NCBI GenBank assembly: GCA_964625225.1 | Contig: CAZVAR010000007.1 | Span: forward strand, 1 to 58,932 | Reading direction: 5' to 3' | Length of the DNA: 58,932 nucleotides | Source: CAZVAR01 sp964625225 | GTDB taxonomy: Bacteria; Pseudomonadota; Alphaproteobacteria; JAJUGE01 | In this document: positions 51,561-58,932 of the stretch, in pieces | Layout: each line of letters begins with the position of its first letter | Numbering within the stretch: the stretch's first letter is position 1 | The notes under the pieces: model-generated | Told to the model about the DNA's origin: nothing | Databases searched by the model: none | The model's input: only the letters and a program-made list of their open reading frames with translations | Translations under genes and position numbers: made by a program

Positions 51561-53837
51561 GTGTTAGCCGCGCCGCGTTCCCGTCAGTCTCCGGATCTCC
51601 GCCGTCGTCTGCGAGGTGGCCTGTTCCTGCTGGTACCGCTCCTGGCGCTGGCCGGCGCACTCGTGCTGCGGGCGGTTGACCCGCCGCCGATCCAGGACCT
51701 CCGATTCTGGGTCTTCGATCACTTCCAGCGATTGGAGCCGCGCATCTACCGGCCCGGGCCGGTTCTGGTCATCGACATCGACGACGAAACCCTGCGCCGG
51801 TTCGGCCAATGGCCGTGGCCCCGCACTCTCCTGGCGCAACTCGTCGACCGCCTCGGTGCGGCACAGCCCGCCGCCGTGGCCCTCGACATTCTGTTCCCGG
51901 AGCCGGACCGGACCTCACCGGCTCGGATCATCGCCAATTGGCCGGAGTTGCCGGAACTCGCAGAACTGCGGGAGCGCGCCGCCCGCGGCGACTTGCCCGA
52001 TCACGATCAGATGCTGGCGGAGGCTCTTCGGCGCAGCCGTGCAGTCGCCGGATTCGCCCTGACCGACACCGGAGTAACGGGCACGGCTCCGGTACGCTTG
52101 GCCGGCTTCGCGACGGCCGGGGCGGACCCCACGGAGTTCCTGATCGCCTACGATGCCGTCGTGCCGACGCTTCCGGAGATCGCCGGCGCGGCGCTCGGAA
52201 GCGGCGTCATCAACGTACAGCCGGAGCGCGACGGAATCATCCGCCGCATTCCGCTGTTGGTTGCCCACGGCGGTGAAATCTATCCGTCGCTTGCCGCGGA
52301 AGCGCTGCGGGTGGCTCAGAATGCCCGGACTTACGTCGTCAAGTCGACCGGCGCCAGTGGCGTCATCGGGTTCGGCCAGCGGACCGGCGTGAGCGAGGTC
52401 AAGATCGGACAGGCGGTCGTGCCGACCGACCCGAAGGGCCGTCTCTGGCTCTACGACACCGGGCCGGTCCCGGAGCGCGTCATTCCCGCATGGCGGGTCA
52501 TGTCGGGCGAGGTCGAGCCCGCGGCGCTGGCCGGCAGCATTCTGCTGATCGGGACCAGCGCCGCGGGCCTCAAGGACTTGCGCGCGACCCCACTCGACGC
52601 GGCGGCGGCGGGCATTTCCGTCCACGCCCAGCTTCTCGAGCAGATGATCTTCCAGGAGTTCCTGAATCGACCGGATTGGGCGGACGGGGCCGAATTCCTG
52701 TTTCTTCTGGTGCTCGGGCTCGTCGTCCTGTTCGGCCACCTCTCCCGTCGGCTCGGCGCCGCGTGGCTCGCCCTGGTCACGATGTCGACGATCGCCGCCG
52801 CGACCGCCCTGTCCTGGTATGCTTTCGCCGAACTGCGCCTGCTGATCGACCCGGTCTACCCGGCGCTCGCTGTACTGCACGTCTATCTCGTGGCCTCATT
52901 GCTGCGCTATCTGCGCACTGAGGGCGAACGCAATCAGATCCGGCAGGCTTTCGGGCTCTATATGGCCCCCGCTCTGGTCGAGCGGCTCGCACACAATCCG
53001 GAGCTGCTGCGCCTCGGCGGCGAGATGCGCGACCTCACCCTGCTCTTCTGCGACATCCGCGGTTTTACCGCCATTTCCGAGCAGTTCGACGCGGAAGAGC
53101 TGACCCACTTCATCAACCGCTTCCTGACGCCGATGACGGACGTCATCCTGCGGGCGAACGGGACCATCGACAAATATATGGGCGACTGCATCATGGCGAT
53201 GTGGAACGCTCCGCTGGATGATCCGGACCACGCCGACCACGCCTGCGCGGCGGCGCTAGCGATGCGTGACGGCGTCGCGCGTCTCAATGACGAACTGCGG
53301 GCGGAGGCCGCCGCGGCCGGCCGCCCGCATCTTCCGATCCGGGTGGGCATCGGCCTGAACTCGGGATTGTGCTGCGTCGGCAACATGGGCTCGCAGCAGC
53401 GCTTCGACTATTCCGCGCTCGGCGACGACGTGAACCTCGCGTCGCGTCTCGAAGGCCAGTGCAAGACCTACGGGGTCGACATCATCGTCGGCGAGAACAC
53501 GCAGGTACGGGCGCCCCGGCAGGCCATGATCGAGATCGACCTGATCCAGGTGAAAGGAAAGACCCGCCCGGTCCGCATCTACGCCTTGCTCGGCGGTCCG
53601 GACCTGGCCGCCGACGCCGATTTCGCCGGTTTGCGCGAACTGCAGGAACGAATGCTCGACGCCTATCGCGCGCAGGATTGGCCTGCCACGCGTCGTCTGC
53701 TGCGTGAATGTCGGGCCGCCGGAGCACGCTTCGAACTGGAATTCCTCTACGACGTGTTCGAGGAGCGGGTCGGCCACTACGAGACCAACCCCCCGGGCAC
53801 AGATTGGGACGGGGTTTTCGTTTCTCTGGGTAAATGA
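51561..53837 (+). CDS. CHASE2-domain adenylate cyclase
   Basis: A 758-residue membrane receptor cyclase making cAMP from ATP. An N-terminal helix (GGLFLLVPLLALAGALVL) leads to a periplasmic CHASE2 sensor domain (about residues 40-350) with VLVIDIDDETLRRFGQWPWPRTLLAQLVDRL and GSGVINVQPERDGIIRRIPLL. Three closely spaced helices follow (FLFLLVLGLVVLFGHL, WLALVTMSTIAAATALSW, LLIDPVYPALAVLHVYLVASL). The class III catalytic domain (about 480-690) is intact: metal Asp in LLFCDIRGFTAISE, Lys and second metal Asp in IDKYMGDCIMAMW, and Asp, Asn and Arg in ALGDDVNLASRLEG. The start is GTG 51561. It is 73 bases upstream of the TPR/barrel protein. Confidence 0.92.
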   Translation: MLAAPRSRQSPDLRRRLRGGLFLLVPLLALAGALVLRAVDPPPIQDLRFWVFDHFQRLEPRIYRPGPVLVIDIDDETLRRFGQWPWPRTLLAQLVDRLGAAQPAAVALDILFPEPDRTSPARIIANWPELPELAELRERAARGDLPDHDQMLAEALRRSRAVAGFALTDTGVTGTAPVRLAGFATAGADPTEFLIAYDAVVPTLPEIAGAALGSGVINVQPERDGIIRRIPLLVAHGGEIYPSLAAEALRVAQNARTYVVKSTGASGVIGFGQRTGVSEVKIGQAVVPTDPKGRLWLYDTGPVPERVIPAWRVMSGEVEPAALAGSILLIGTSAAGLKDLRATPLDAAAAGISVHAQLLEQMIFQEFLNRPDWADGAEFLFLLVLGLVVLFGHLSRRLGAAWLALVTMSTIAAATALSWYAFAELRLLIDPVYPALAVLHVYLVASLLRYLRTEGERNQIRQAFGLYMAPALVERLAHNPELLRLGGEMRDLTLLFCDIRGFTAISEQFDAEELTHFINRFLTPMTDVILRANGTIDKYMGDCIMAMWNAPLDDPDHADHACAAALAMRDGVARLNDELRAEAAAAGRPHLPIRVGIGLNSGLCCVGNMGSQQRFDYSALGDDVNLASRLEGQCKTYGVDIIVGENTQVRAPRQAMIEIDLIQVKGKTRPVRIYALLGGPDLAADADFAGLRELQERMLDAYRAQDWPATRRLLRECRAAGARFELEFLYDVFEERVGHYETNPPGTDWDGVFVSLGK

Positions 53838-53849
53838 GCCGTCGGATCA

Positions 53850-53858
53850 TGCTATAAG
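53850..53858 (+). promoter_or_regulatory. extended -10 promoter element before the Slam-like gene
   Basis: TGCTATAAG matches an extended -10 box, the same TGCTATAA form as at 15212. Transcription would start near 53865, which supports GTG 53911 rather than ATG 53860 as the start of the next gene. No clear -35. Confidence 0.35.
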
Positions 53859-53910
53859 GATGGTGGGCGTCGGCTCGCCGGCCGTCTATGGCGCGCTTCG
53901 TGGAGGCATC

Positions 53911-55266
53911 GTGAAGACTTTCGTCCGGACACTGGCGGCCGGAGTGCTGGCCTTTGGGTTTTCCGCGGCAGTCCCTGCACCTTCCTTCGCCCAGGAGACG
54001 CCGCCCGACGAGGCGGCGCTCCGTGCGCGCTACGACACGCTGTTCGAGGAGATGCTGGCGCGGCCTGCCGATCTCGACTTGATGTTTGCCTTCGCCGAGG
54101 TTGCCACCCGGCTTGGCGAATACGACGCGGCGATCAGCACACTGGAGCGGATGCTCCTGTTCAACCCGAACCTGCCGCGCGTGCATCTGGAGCTGGGCGC
54201 ACTTTACATGCGGGTCGGCGCGAACGAGATGGCGCGGACCTATCTTGAGGACGCGGTTCGCGGACCGGACGTGCCGGAGGCGGTTCGGCAGCGGGTCGAG
54301 ACGCTGCTTGCGGAGATCGACCGGAGGACCAGCCGGCACGTCTTCGGCGGCTCGGTGCTGGCCGGCATCCGCTACCAGACCAATGCCAATGCGGGCCCGA
54401 ACTCGAGCCGGGTGCTGGTCGGTGGCATCGACGCCGTGCTCGACGACGAGTTCCGAGAGCAGGACGACTTCAACTCCTTCGTCTCCGCCCTTCTCGTCCA
54501 CGCCTATGATCTCGATACTCCCTATGGCGAGTTCTGGGAGACGCGGGTCGGCGCCTACGGCGCTGCGCAGTTCCAGCTCGACGATCTCGACGTGTCGGCG
54601 TTCGAGCTGCAGACCGGCCCGCGCCTGGCGCTCTTCCCGGCGGAGATGTCGGGTACCACGATCCGGCCATTCGTTCTCGGCAATGTCGTCACCCTCAACT
54701 ACGATCTGCTCTACACCGGCATCGGTTTTGGTGCCGAGCTGCGGCACGTGGTCTCCGACCGGCTCAGGTTCGAGCTGCAGCCCTTCCTCGTTTACCGCGA
54801 GTTCAACAATTCCAGCACGGAGCCAACCGCGGACCGGCTGAGCGGCGTGGAATCCGGCGTTATCCTCGCGGGACGATACCGGCCGATGGACGATCTGGAG
54901 GTCTTCGCCCGTCTCGGCTACTCCCACGAGAACGCCAAAGCGGCGTTCGAGGAAAACGACCAGTATGCCGTTACGGCCGGTGCGACCTACGCCTATCCGG
55001 CGCCGTTCGGCCTCACGCCTGTTCCCTGGGAAATCACCGCCGAGGCCGGGTTCACGGCAACCGACTACAAGGAGCCGGACCCGGCGATCGCCCCGGGTCG
55101 CACGCGCCACGACGAGGAATGGTGGATCGGCGTTCACAATTCGTTCCGAATGACCGAGGCTTGGTCGCTGGAAGCGCAGCTCCGGTACATTGTCAACGAG
55201 TCCAACATCCGGAATTTCGACCGTGACAATCTGGTAGTCCTGTTCGGCGCCCTTGCCACCTTCTGA
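53911..55266 (+). CDS. TPR plus beta-barrel outer-membrane protein, Slam/type XI secretion-like
   Basis: A 451-residue exported protein. The signal peptide VKTFVRTLAAGVLAFGFSAA ends near PSFA-QE (Ala27). Residues about 45-130 form TPR-like helices (ADLDLMFAFAEVATRLGEYDAAISTLERMLLFNPNLPRVHLELGALYMRVGANEMARTYLE). From FGGSVLAGIRYQTNANAGPNSS onward the chain is beta-barrel-like and ends LVVLFGALATF, with terminal Phe. This two-part architecture, with the DsNvN-like YQTNANAGP at the junction, matches surface lipoprotein assembly modifiers (Slam, DUF560), the outer-membrane components of type XI secretion. The start is GTG 53911 with GGAGG upstream. The next gene, 23 bases on, is a candidate cargo. 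Confidence 0.7.
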   Translation: MKTFVRTLAAGVLAFGFSAAVPAPSFAQETPPDEAALRARYDTLFEEMLARPADLDLMFAFAEVATRLGEYDAAISTLERMLLFNPNLPRVHLELGALYMRVGANEMARTYLEDAVRGPDVPEAVRQRVETLLAEIDRRTSRHVFGGSVLAGIRYQTNANAGPNSSRVLVGGIDAVLDDEFREQDDFNSFVSALLVHAYDLDTPYGEFWETRVGAYGAAQFQLDDLDVSAFELQTGPRLALFPAEMSGTTIRPFVLGNVVTLNYDLLYTGIGFGAELRHVVSDRLRFELQPFLVYREFNNSSTEPTADRLSGVESGVILAGRYRPMDDLEVFARLGYSHENAKAAFEENDQYAVTAGATYAYPAPFGLTPVPWEITAEAGFTATDYKEPDPAIAPGRTRHDEEWWIGVHNSFRMTEAWSLEAQLRYIVNESNIRNFDRDNLVVLFGALATF

Positions 55267-55289
55267 CCCCAGAGAATCGAGTCTTTCCG

Positions 55290-57104
55290 ATGCGCGCTCA
55301 TGCTCTTCTGGCCCTGCTTCTCGTCGCAGCGTCTCCGGTCGCCGCCGAGCGGATCGGTACCACCGCCGCGGTCAATCCGGCTGCCACCGGTACGCCGCCG
55401 GGCGGCGAGACGCGGGTGCTGCATGTCGGCAGCGACGTCGTGTTCGAGGAGCGGATCGTCACCTCACCCACCGGGCAGACCCAGCTTCTCTTCCTCGATC
55501 AATCGTCGCTGACGGTCGGCCCGAATGCGGACGTCGTGCTCGACCGCTTCGTCTACGACCCATCCACCTCGACCGGAGAGCTAGCGGTCTCGATCACCAA
55601 GGGCGTATTCCGCTTCGTCGGCGGCAAGATCAGCGCGAATTCCGGCGCCACCATTCGTACCCCCACCGCGACGCTCGGCATCCGTGGATCCATCGTGATC
55701 GGCGCCGTCACCAATCCGACGGACGTCGTCTTCCTCGCCGGAAATGAGTTCACGGTGTCGAACGAGGGCGGCCGGATTCGCTACGATCGGCGCGGCACGG
55801 GGCGCTGGATCCGGGCTGCGAGCGCGTCCGAACGCCCACAGGACCTCGGGCGGGCCAGCCGCGACCTCCTTCAGAGCTTCCTCTCGTCCCTCGCGACCAC
55901 CGGCACGGGCGGCGCGCCGGAGCAGCCGACCGAAACACAGAGCCAGCAGGCGCTGGGGGATGCCGATACGGCCGATCCCGGCGGGCGCGATCGGGAGATG
56001 CGCGCCCCTCGGCCGACGGTCGAGACGCCGCCCGAGGTCACCGAAGTCGTCGAACGTTCCGAACCGGGCGAGCAGCGAGACCCCACCGGCGGGACCGTAA
56101 CCGCCGCCTTCGATCTTGTCGGGTTCGACTCGCCGGAGGTCGACAGCGCGCGTTTCACCTTCGGCGGCACCGATCCTTCGCGCAGCCGGTTCGTCGATCT
56201 GCAGGACTTCGGTGCGCAGCACCCGGTGGCCGCGACCCGTGATCGGAGTCTTTTGAACGGGGAGCCGGGCCAAGCCCTGCCGGACGCACCGGACGGGTTC
56301 CGGTCCGAGTTCCACACTTGGTCCGGCGCGACGAGCGGGCCGGACGGAACACAGACGGACGGCCTGCCGCGCTATCGCTTCGCGGCGATCGGGCCGGAGC
56401 CCACGGTGGAGATCCGAATCGGAGGCGACGGTCCGCAATCGGAATCGGCAGCGCCGACACAGACCATCGATACGGAGGGGACGGTTCTGCACGGCTACGC
56501 CACTGCGCTCGGCGTGTCGCTGCCGTCGGGAACCAGCCCGCTGGATTCCCTGCCGGCGGACCCAGCGCTCGATCCGTCGGTCGTCTGCCGCTGCGAGTTC
56601 CTGTCTTGGGGCTTCTGGAACGCCGAGATTCAGCGGCCCGACCACAACGGCGAAGAGGGTGGCTTGGAGCGCGTCGTCCACGGTACCTGGGTTGCCGGCG
56701 TACTGCCCAGCCTAGGCGAGATGCCGATGCACGGGCGCGCCCGCTATGACGGCCACGCCATCGGCACGGTGTCCGAGGGCGGCGGGCAGCGGGTCGCTTC
56801 CGGCGTGTTCGAAGCCCTGTACGATTTCGGCCAGCGCAGCGGCGATGTCGAGCTCCGACAGTTCGACGGCCGTGACTATACCGGCAGCGTCTTCGCCGCC
56901 AACCGCCGCGATTTCAGCGGTGGCATCTCGACGTCGATGAACGGCAGTATCGCCGGTTCCTTCGTCGGCTCCTTCGTGAAGAATGGGGCCGATCCCGCGG
57001 GCGGCATGATCGGCGACATCATCCTTGAGGGAGTCACTCCCGCCGGCAATTATCGCGGCGTCGCCACCGTCGCGGCAAAAGGAACCCCACTCCAGACGGA
57101 GTGA
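55290..57104 (+). CDS. secreted FecR-domain protein with TbpB-like C-terminal barrel
   Basis: A 604-residue exported protein. The Sec signal MRAHALLALLLVAASPVAA has no lipobox. A FecR domain occupies about 40-150 (HVGSDVVFEERIVTSPTGQT, LLFLDQSSLTVGPNADVVLD, GVFRFVGGKISANSGATIRTPTATLGIRG). A Pro/Glu/Thr-rich linker spans about 185-270, and a middle region of unknown fold follows. The end (about 490-600) reads YDGHAIGTVSEGGGQ, GDVELRQFDGRDYTGSVF and GSFVGSFVKNGADPAGGMIGD, then YRGVATVAAKG. That pattern of short Gly-rich strands resembles the eight-stranded TbpB-type barrel recognised by Slam secretors. Position 23 bases behind the Slam-like gene supports a secretor-cargo pair. The TbpB assignment is inference. 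Confidence 0.75.
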   Translation: MRAHALLALLLVAASPVAAERIGTTAAVNPAATGTPPGGETRVLHVGSDVVFEERIVTSPTGQTQLLFLDQSSLTVGPNADVVLDRFVYDPSTSTGELAVSITKGVFRFVGGKISANSGATIRTPTATLGIRGSIVIGAVTNPTDVVFLAGNEFTVSNEGGRIRYDRRGTGRWIRAASASERPQDLGRASRDLLQSFLSSLATTGTGGAPEQPTETQSQQALGDADTADPGGRDREMRAPRPTVETPPEVTEVVERSEPGEQRDPTGGTVTAAFDLVGFDSPEVDSARFTFGGTDPSRSRFVDLQDFGAQHPVAATRDRSLLNGEPGQALPDAPDGFRSEFHTWSGATSGPDGTQTDGLPRYRFAAIGPEPTVEIRIGGDGPQSESAAPTQTIDTEGTVLHGYATALGVSLPSGTSPLDSLPADPALDPSVVCRCEFLSWGFWNAEIQRPDHNGEEGGLERVVHGTWVAGVLPSLGEMPMHGRARYDGHAIGTVSEGGGQRVASGVFEALYDFGQRSGDVELRQFDGRDYTGSVFAANRRDFSGGISTSMNGSIAGSFVGSFVKNGADPAGGMIGDIILEGVTPAGNYRGVATVAAKGTPLQTE

Positions 57105-57127
57105 CCGGTCGCAAGTGTGGCCACGTC

Positions 57128-57156
57128 TTGAAATCTGACTATTTTCCTTTTATGAT
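57128..57156 (+). promoter_or_regulatory. strong sigma-70-type promoter in the fecR-parE gap
   Basis: TTGAAA (57128-57133) and TATGAT (57151-57156) are separated by exactly 17 bp and match 10 of 12 consensus positions, in a locally AT-rich stretch unusual for this window. Transcription would start near 57163, 430 bases before parE. It could drive parE with a long leader, or a small RNA. Confidence 0.5.
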
Positions 57157-57386
57157 GGCTTTGCTTTAGCACGAGCCACAATGGAGGCCCGGGTCGCCAT
57201 GCGGAGTCATTGCGAAGGTCCTCCCGGACCAGGCCGGAAGCATCCGGCGTGCCCCGGCGGCTCTGTCTGAGCGGATCGGAACCGCGTGCTGCCGCAGCCT
57301 GTCCGCGGTCGCGACACGACACGTAGCCGTCTTTTCCCCGCACCCCGGCCAGCGGGCGACCGAGCGCTCCTTTGCCGCTCGCTCCA

Positions 57387-57463
57387 CCCCCATGCGAATC
57401 CCCATGCATCCCCATCGGACCCCCATGAACCCCCACCAACCCCCATAAATCCCCATGGGATTT
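57387..57463. promoter_or_regulatory. seven-box TGGGG array with terminal palindrome (MraZ-operator-like)
   Basis: Plus-strand CCCCA boxes end at 57392, 57404, 57414, 57425, 57435, 57445 and 57455, spaced 12, 10, 11, 10, 10 and 10 bp. On the minus strand they are TGGGG direct repeats at one per helical turn, the spacing MraZ uses on TGGGN repeats. The last box is embedded in a palindrome, AAATCCC-CAT-GGGATTT (57447-57463). The array sits about 130 bp before the parE ATG, just upstream of a possible -10 (TATATT, 57508). The protein that binds here is inferred. Confidence 0.55.
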
Positions 57464-57515
57464 CCCCCGGCACCCGTCCACTCGCGTGCAATGGCCGGAA
57501 CATGCCCTATATTCA

Positions 57516-57555
57516 GGGCCTCGCGTATGTTCGCTGTTTGTTCCATGCGAGGCCT
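57516..57555 (+). promoter_or_regulatory. stem-loop in the parE leader
   Basis: GGGCCTCGCGT pairs with ATGCGAGGCCT (8 perfect G-C/A-T pairs plus flanking wobbles) around an 18-base loop containing TGTTTGTT. It ends 37 bases before the parE ATG. It could be a leader structure or operator; there is no T-tract after it, so termination is unlikely. Confidence 0.35.
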
Positions 57556-57592
57556 GCCGATGTCGTCCCGCACCGCTGCTCGTAGACGCCCC

Positions 57593-58932
57593 ATGTCGGA
57601 TCTGTTTGACGCTTCCTCCGAGAACAAGGCCTATACGGCCGCCGATATCGAGGTCCTGGAGGGTCTGGAGCCGGTCCGGCGGCGACCGGGTATGTATATC
57701 GGCAGCACCGACGAGCAGGGGCTGCATCACCTCGTCGCCGAAATCCTCGACAACGCCATGGACGAGGCGGTCGCTGGTCATGCGGACCTGATCGAGATCG
57801 AACTGGGCGAGGACGGCACCGTCACCGTTCGCGACAATGGCCGCGGTATCCCGATCGACCCGCACCCCAAGGTCAAGGGAAAATCCGCCCTCGAGGTGAT
57901 CCTCACCACGCTCCATTCCGGCGGCAAATTCAGCGGCAAGGTCTACGACACCTCCGGCGGCCTGCACGGTGTCGGCCTCTCGGTCGTCAACGCGCTGGCC
58001 GACCGCCTGACGGTGGAGGTCGCCCGCGACCGCATCCTCTGGCGTCAGTCCTACGAGCGCGGCCGACCGACCGGGAAGCTCGAGAAGGTGGGTGCGGCCC
58101 CCAATCGGCGCGGAACCCTGGTCCGGTTCCACCCCGATCCGGACATCTTCGGTACCGGCGTGCGCTTCAGCCCTGCCCGGCTCTATCGGATGGCACGCTC
58201 CAAGGCCTACCTCTTTCGTGGGGTCAAAATCCGTTGGCGCTGCGCACCGGGTCTGCTGAAAACCGGCATGGAGATACCACCGGAGGCCGAACTGCACTTC
58301 CCCGGCGGGCTCTCCGACTTCCTGGCCGCCAGCGTCGAGGGCCGCGAGCCGATCGCCACGCAGCCCTTTGCCGGGGGCGCAACCTTCCCCGGCCGGGCCG
58401 GACGGGTCGAATGGGCGATCACCTGGGTCACGGATGGCGAGGGCTTCTCCGGGACCTACTGCAATACCATCCCCACTCCGCTCGGCGGTAGCCACGAGGC
58501 CGGATTCCGAGCCGCGCTCCTGAAGGGCCTGAAGGCGTATGGGGAATTGGTGGGCAGCCGGCGCGCCCCGAGCGTTACGGCGGAAGATCTCTTCGGCGGC
58601 GCCTGCCTCATGCTCTCGGTCTTCATTCGCGATCCCCGTTTCCAGGGACAAACGAAGGAGAAGCTGGACTCGCCGGAGACGGCCCGCCTGGTCGAGGCCG
58701 CGGTGCGCGATCATTTCGATCACTGGCTCGGAGACGACCCGGTACGCGGCCGCGCCCTGCTCGACCATGCGATCGAGCGCTTCGAGGAACGCCAGCGGCG
58801 CAGGCAGGAAAAGGAACTCGGCCGCAAGAGCGCGACCAGCCGCAAACTCCGTCTGCCCGGCAAGCTCGCCGACTGCACCGTCTCCAGCGCCGCCGGCACC
58901 GAGCTGTTCCTGGTCGAGGGCGATAGCGCCGG
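57593..58932 (+). CDS. parE: DNA topoisomerase IV subunit B (3' end outside window)
   Basis: The first 446 residues of a type IIA topoisomerase ATPase subunit, which with ParC decatenates daughter chromosomes. The GHKL ATPase domain is complete: EGLEPVRRRPGMYIGSTDEQGLHH, EILDNAMDEAVAGHAD (Mg/ATP Glu-Asn), VRDNGRGIPIDPHPK, TTLHSGGKFSG, and SGGLHGVGLSVVNAL (glycine-rich lid). The transducer domain has NTIPTPLGGSHEAGF, and FIRDPRFQGQTKEKLDSPE carries the QTK loop. The window ends at the TOPRIM motif LVEGDSAG. The sequence features ADIEVLEGLEPVRRRPGMYIGST and the QGQTKEKL context favour ParE over GyrB. ATG 57593 is used. Confidence 0.93.
   Translation, partial: MSDLFDASSENKAYTAADIEVLEGLEPVRRRPGMYIGSTDEQGLHHLVAEILDNAMDEAVAGHADLIEIELGEDGTVTVRDNGRGIPIDPHPKVKGKSALEVILTTLHSGGKFSGKVYDTSGGLHGVGLSVVNALADRLTVEVARDRILWRQSYERGRPTGKLEKVGAAPNRRGTLVRFHPDPDIFGTGVRFSPARLYRMARSKAYLFRGVKIRWRCAPGLLKTGMEIPPEAELHFPGGLSDFLAASVEGREPIATQPFAGGATFPGRAGRVEWAITWVTDGEGFSGTYCNTIPTPLGGSHEAGFRAALLKGLKAYGELVGSRRAPSVTAEDLFGGACLMLSVFIRDPRFQGQTKEKLDSPETARLVEAAVRDHFDHWLGDDPVRGRALLDHAIERFEERQRRRQEKELGRKSATSRKLRLPGKLADCTVSSAAGTELFLVEGDSA

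Noticed and set aside
57387..57463. CRISPR-like or simple tandem repeat
   Set aside because: The unit is about 10 bp with a 5-base core and no spacers of 30 or more bases, so it is not CRISPR. Fixed spacing and an embedded palindrome argue against a random microsatellite.

Overview
The window is about 59 kb of GC-rich, densely packed bacterial chromosome with roughly 50 protein genes and no rRNA, tRNA, CRISPR array, insertion sequence or phage genes that I could find. Gene content fits an alphaproteobacterium, most likely a Rhodospirillales-like lineage: a ppiD-trpE pair, a MoxR/CoxE pair, a Rhizobium etli-type asparaginase, TRAP transport with PxpABC, LLM flavin oxidoreductases, a CHASE2 cyclase and parE. 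The placement is inference from gene content, because no marker RNA is present.

Region 1 (1-15.0 kb) is a catabolic block. It holds the end of an ABC permease, two 2-hydroxyacid dehydrogenases, a MOSC protein, a D-aminoacylase, an Asp/Glu-racemase-like protein, three tandem Ldh2-type dehydrogenases, two tandem amidases, a PAP2 phosphatase, an M20 amidohydrolase and an EamA exporter. The theme is amide, N-acyl amino acid and 2-hydroxy/2-oxo acid metabolism. The two amidases share a perfectly identical 638-bp 5' half and then diverge.

Region 2 (15.3-31.3 kb) has a CxxC hypothetical, a decayed gene, a MoxR/CoxE pair, an asparaginase, a class V aminotransferase, and a 5-oxoproline locus: pxpBC with a TRAP transporter on the minus strand, divergent pxpA, then hyuA/hyuB of the ATP-dependent oxoprolinase/hydantoinase family.

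Region 3 (31.5-50.2 kb) is mixed. It has a MipA/OmpV-like protein, two LLM oxidoreductases flanking nhaA, a dienelactone-hydrolase-like lipoprotein, ppiD, trpE (without trpG next to it), an alpha/beta hydrolase, a UspA protein, three acyl-CoA dehydrogenases with a dodecin between them, a Crp/Fnr regulator, a small gene interrupted by an in-frame TAG, and two tandem SDRs. The SDRs again share an exactly identical 5' block.

Region 4 (50.9-58.9 kb) has a double cold-shock-domain protein, then a CHASE2 adenylate cyclase, a TPR plus beta-barrel outer-membrane protein resembling Slam/type XI secretion proteins, and a secreted FecR-domain protein whose C-terminus looks like a TbpB-type barrel, a possible cargo. 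It ends in a truncated parE whose long leader carries seven TGGGG boxes at about 10-bp period, like MraZ operators. A shorter three-box version lies just upstream of the first amidase.

The most notable items are the cyclase/Slam-like/FecR module, the two TGGGG arrays, and the repeated pattern of 5'-restricted identity between tandem paralogues.
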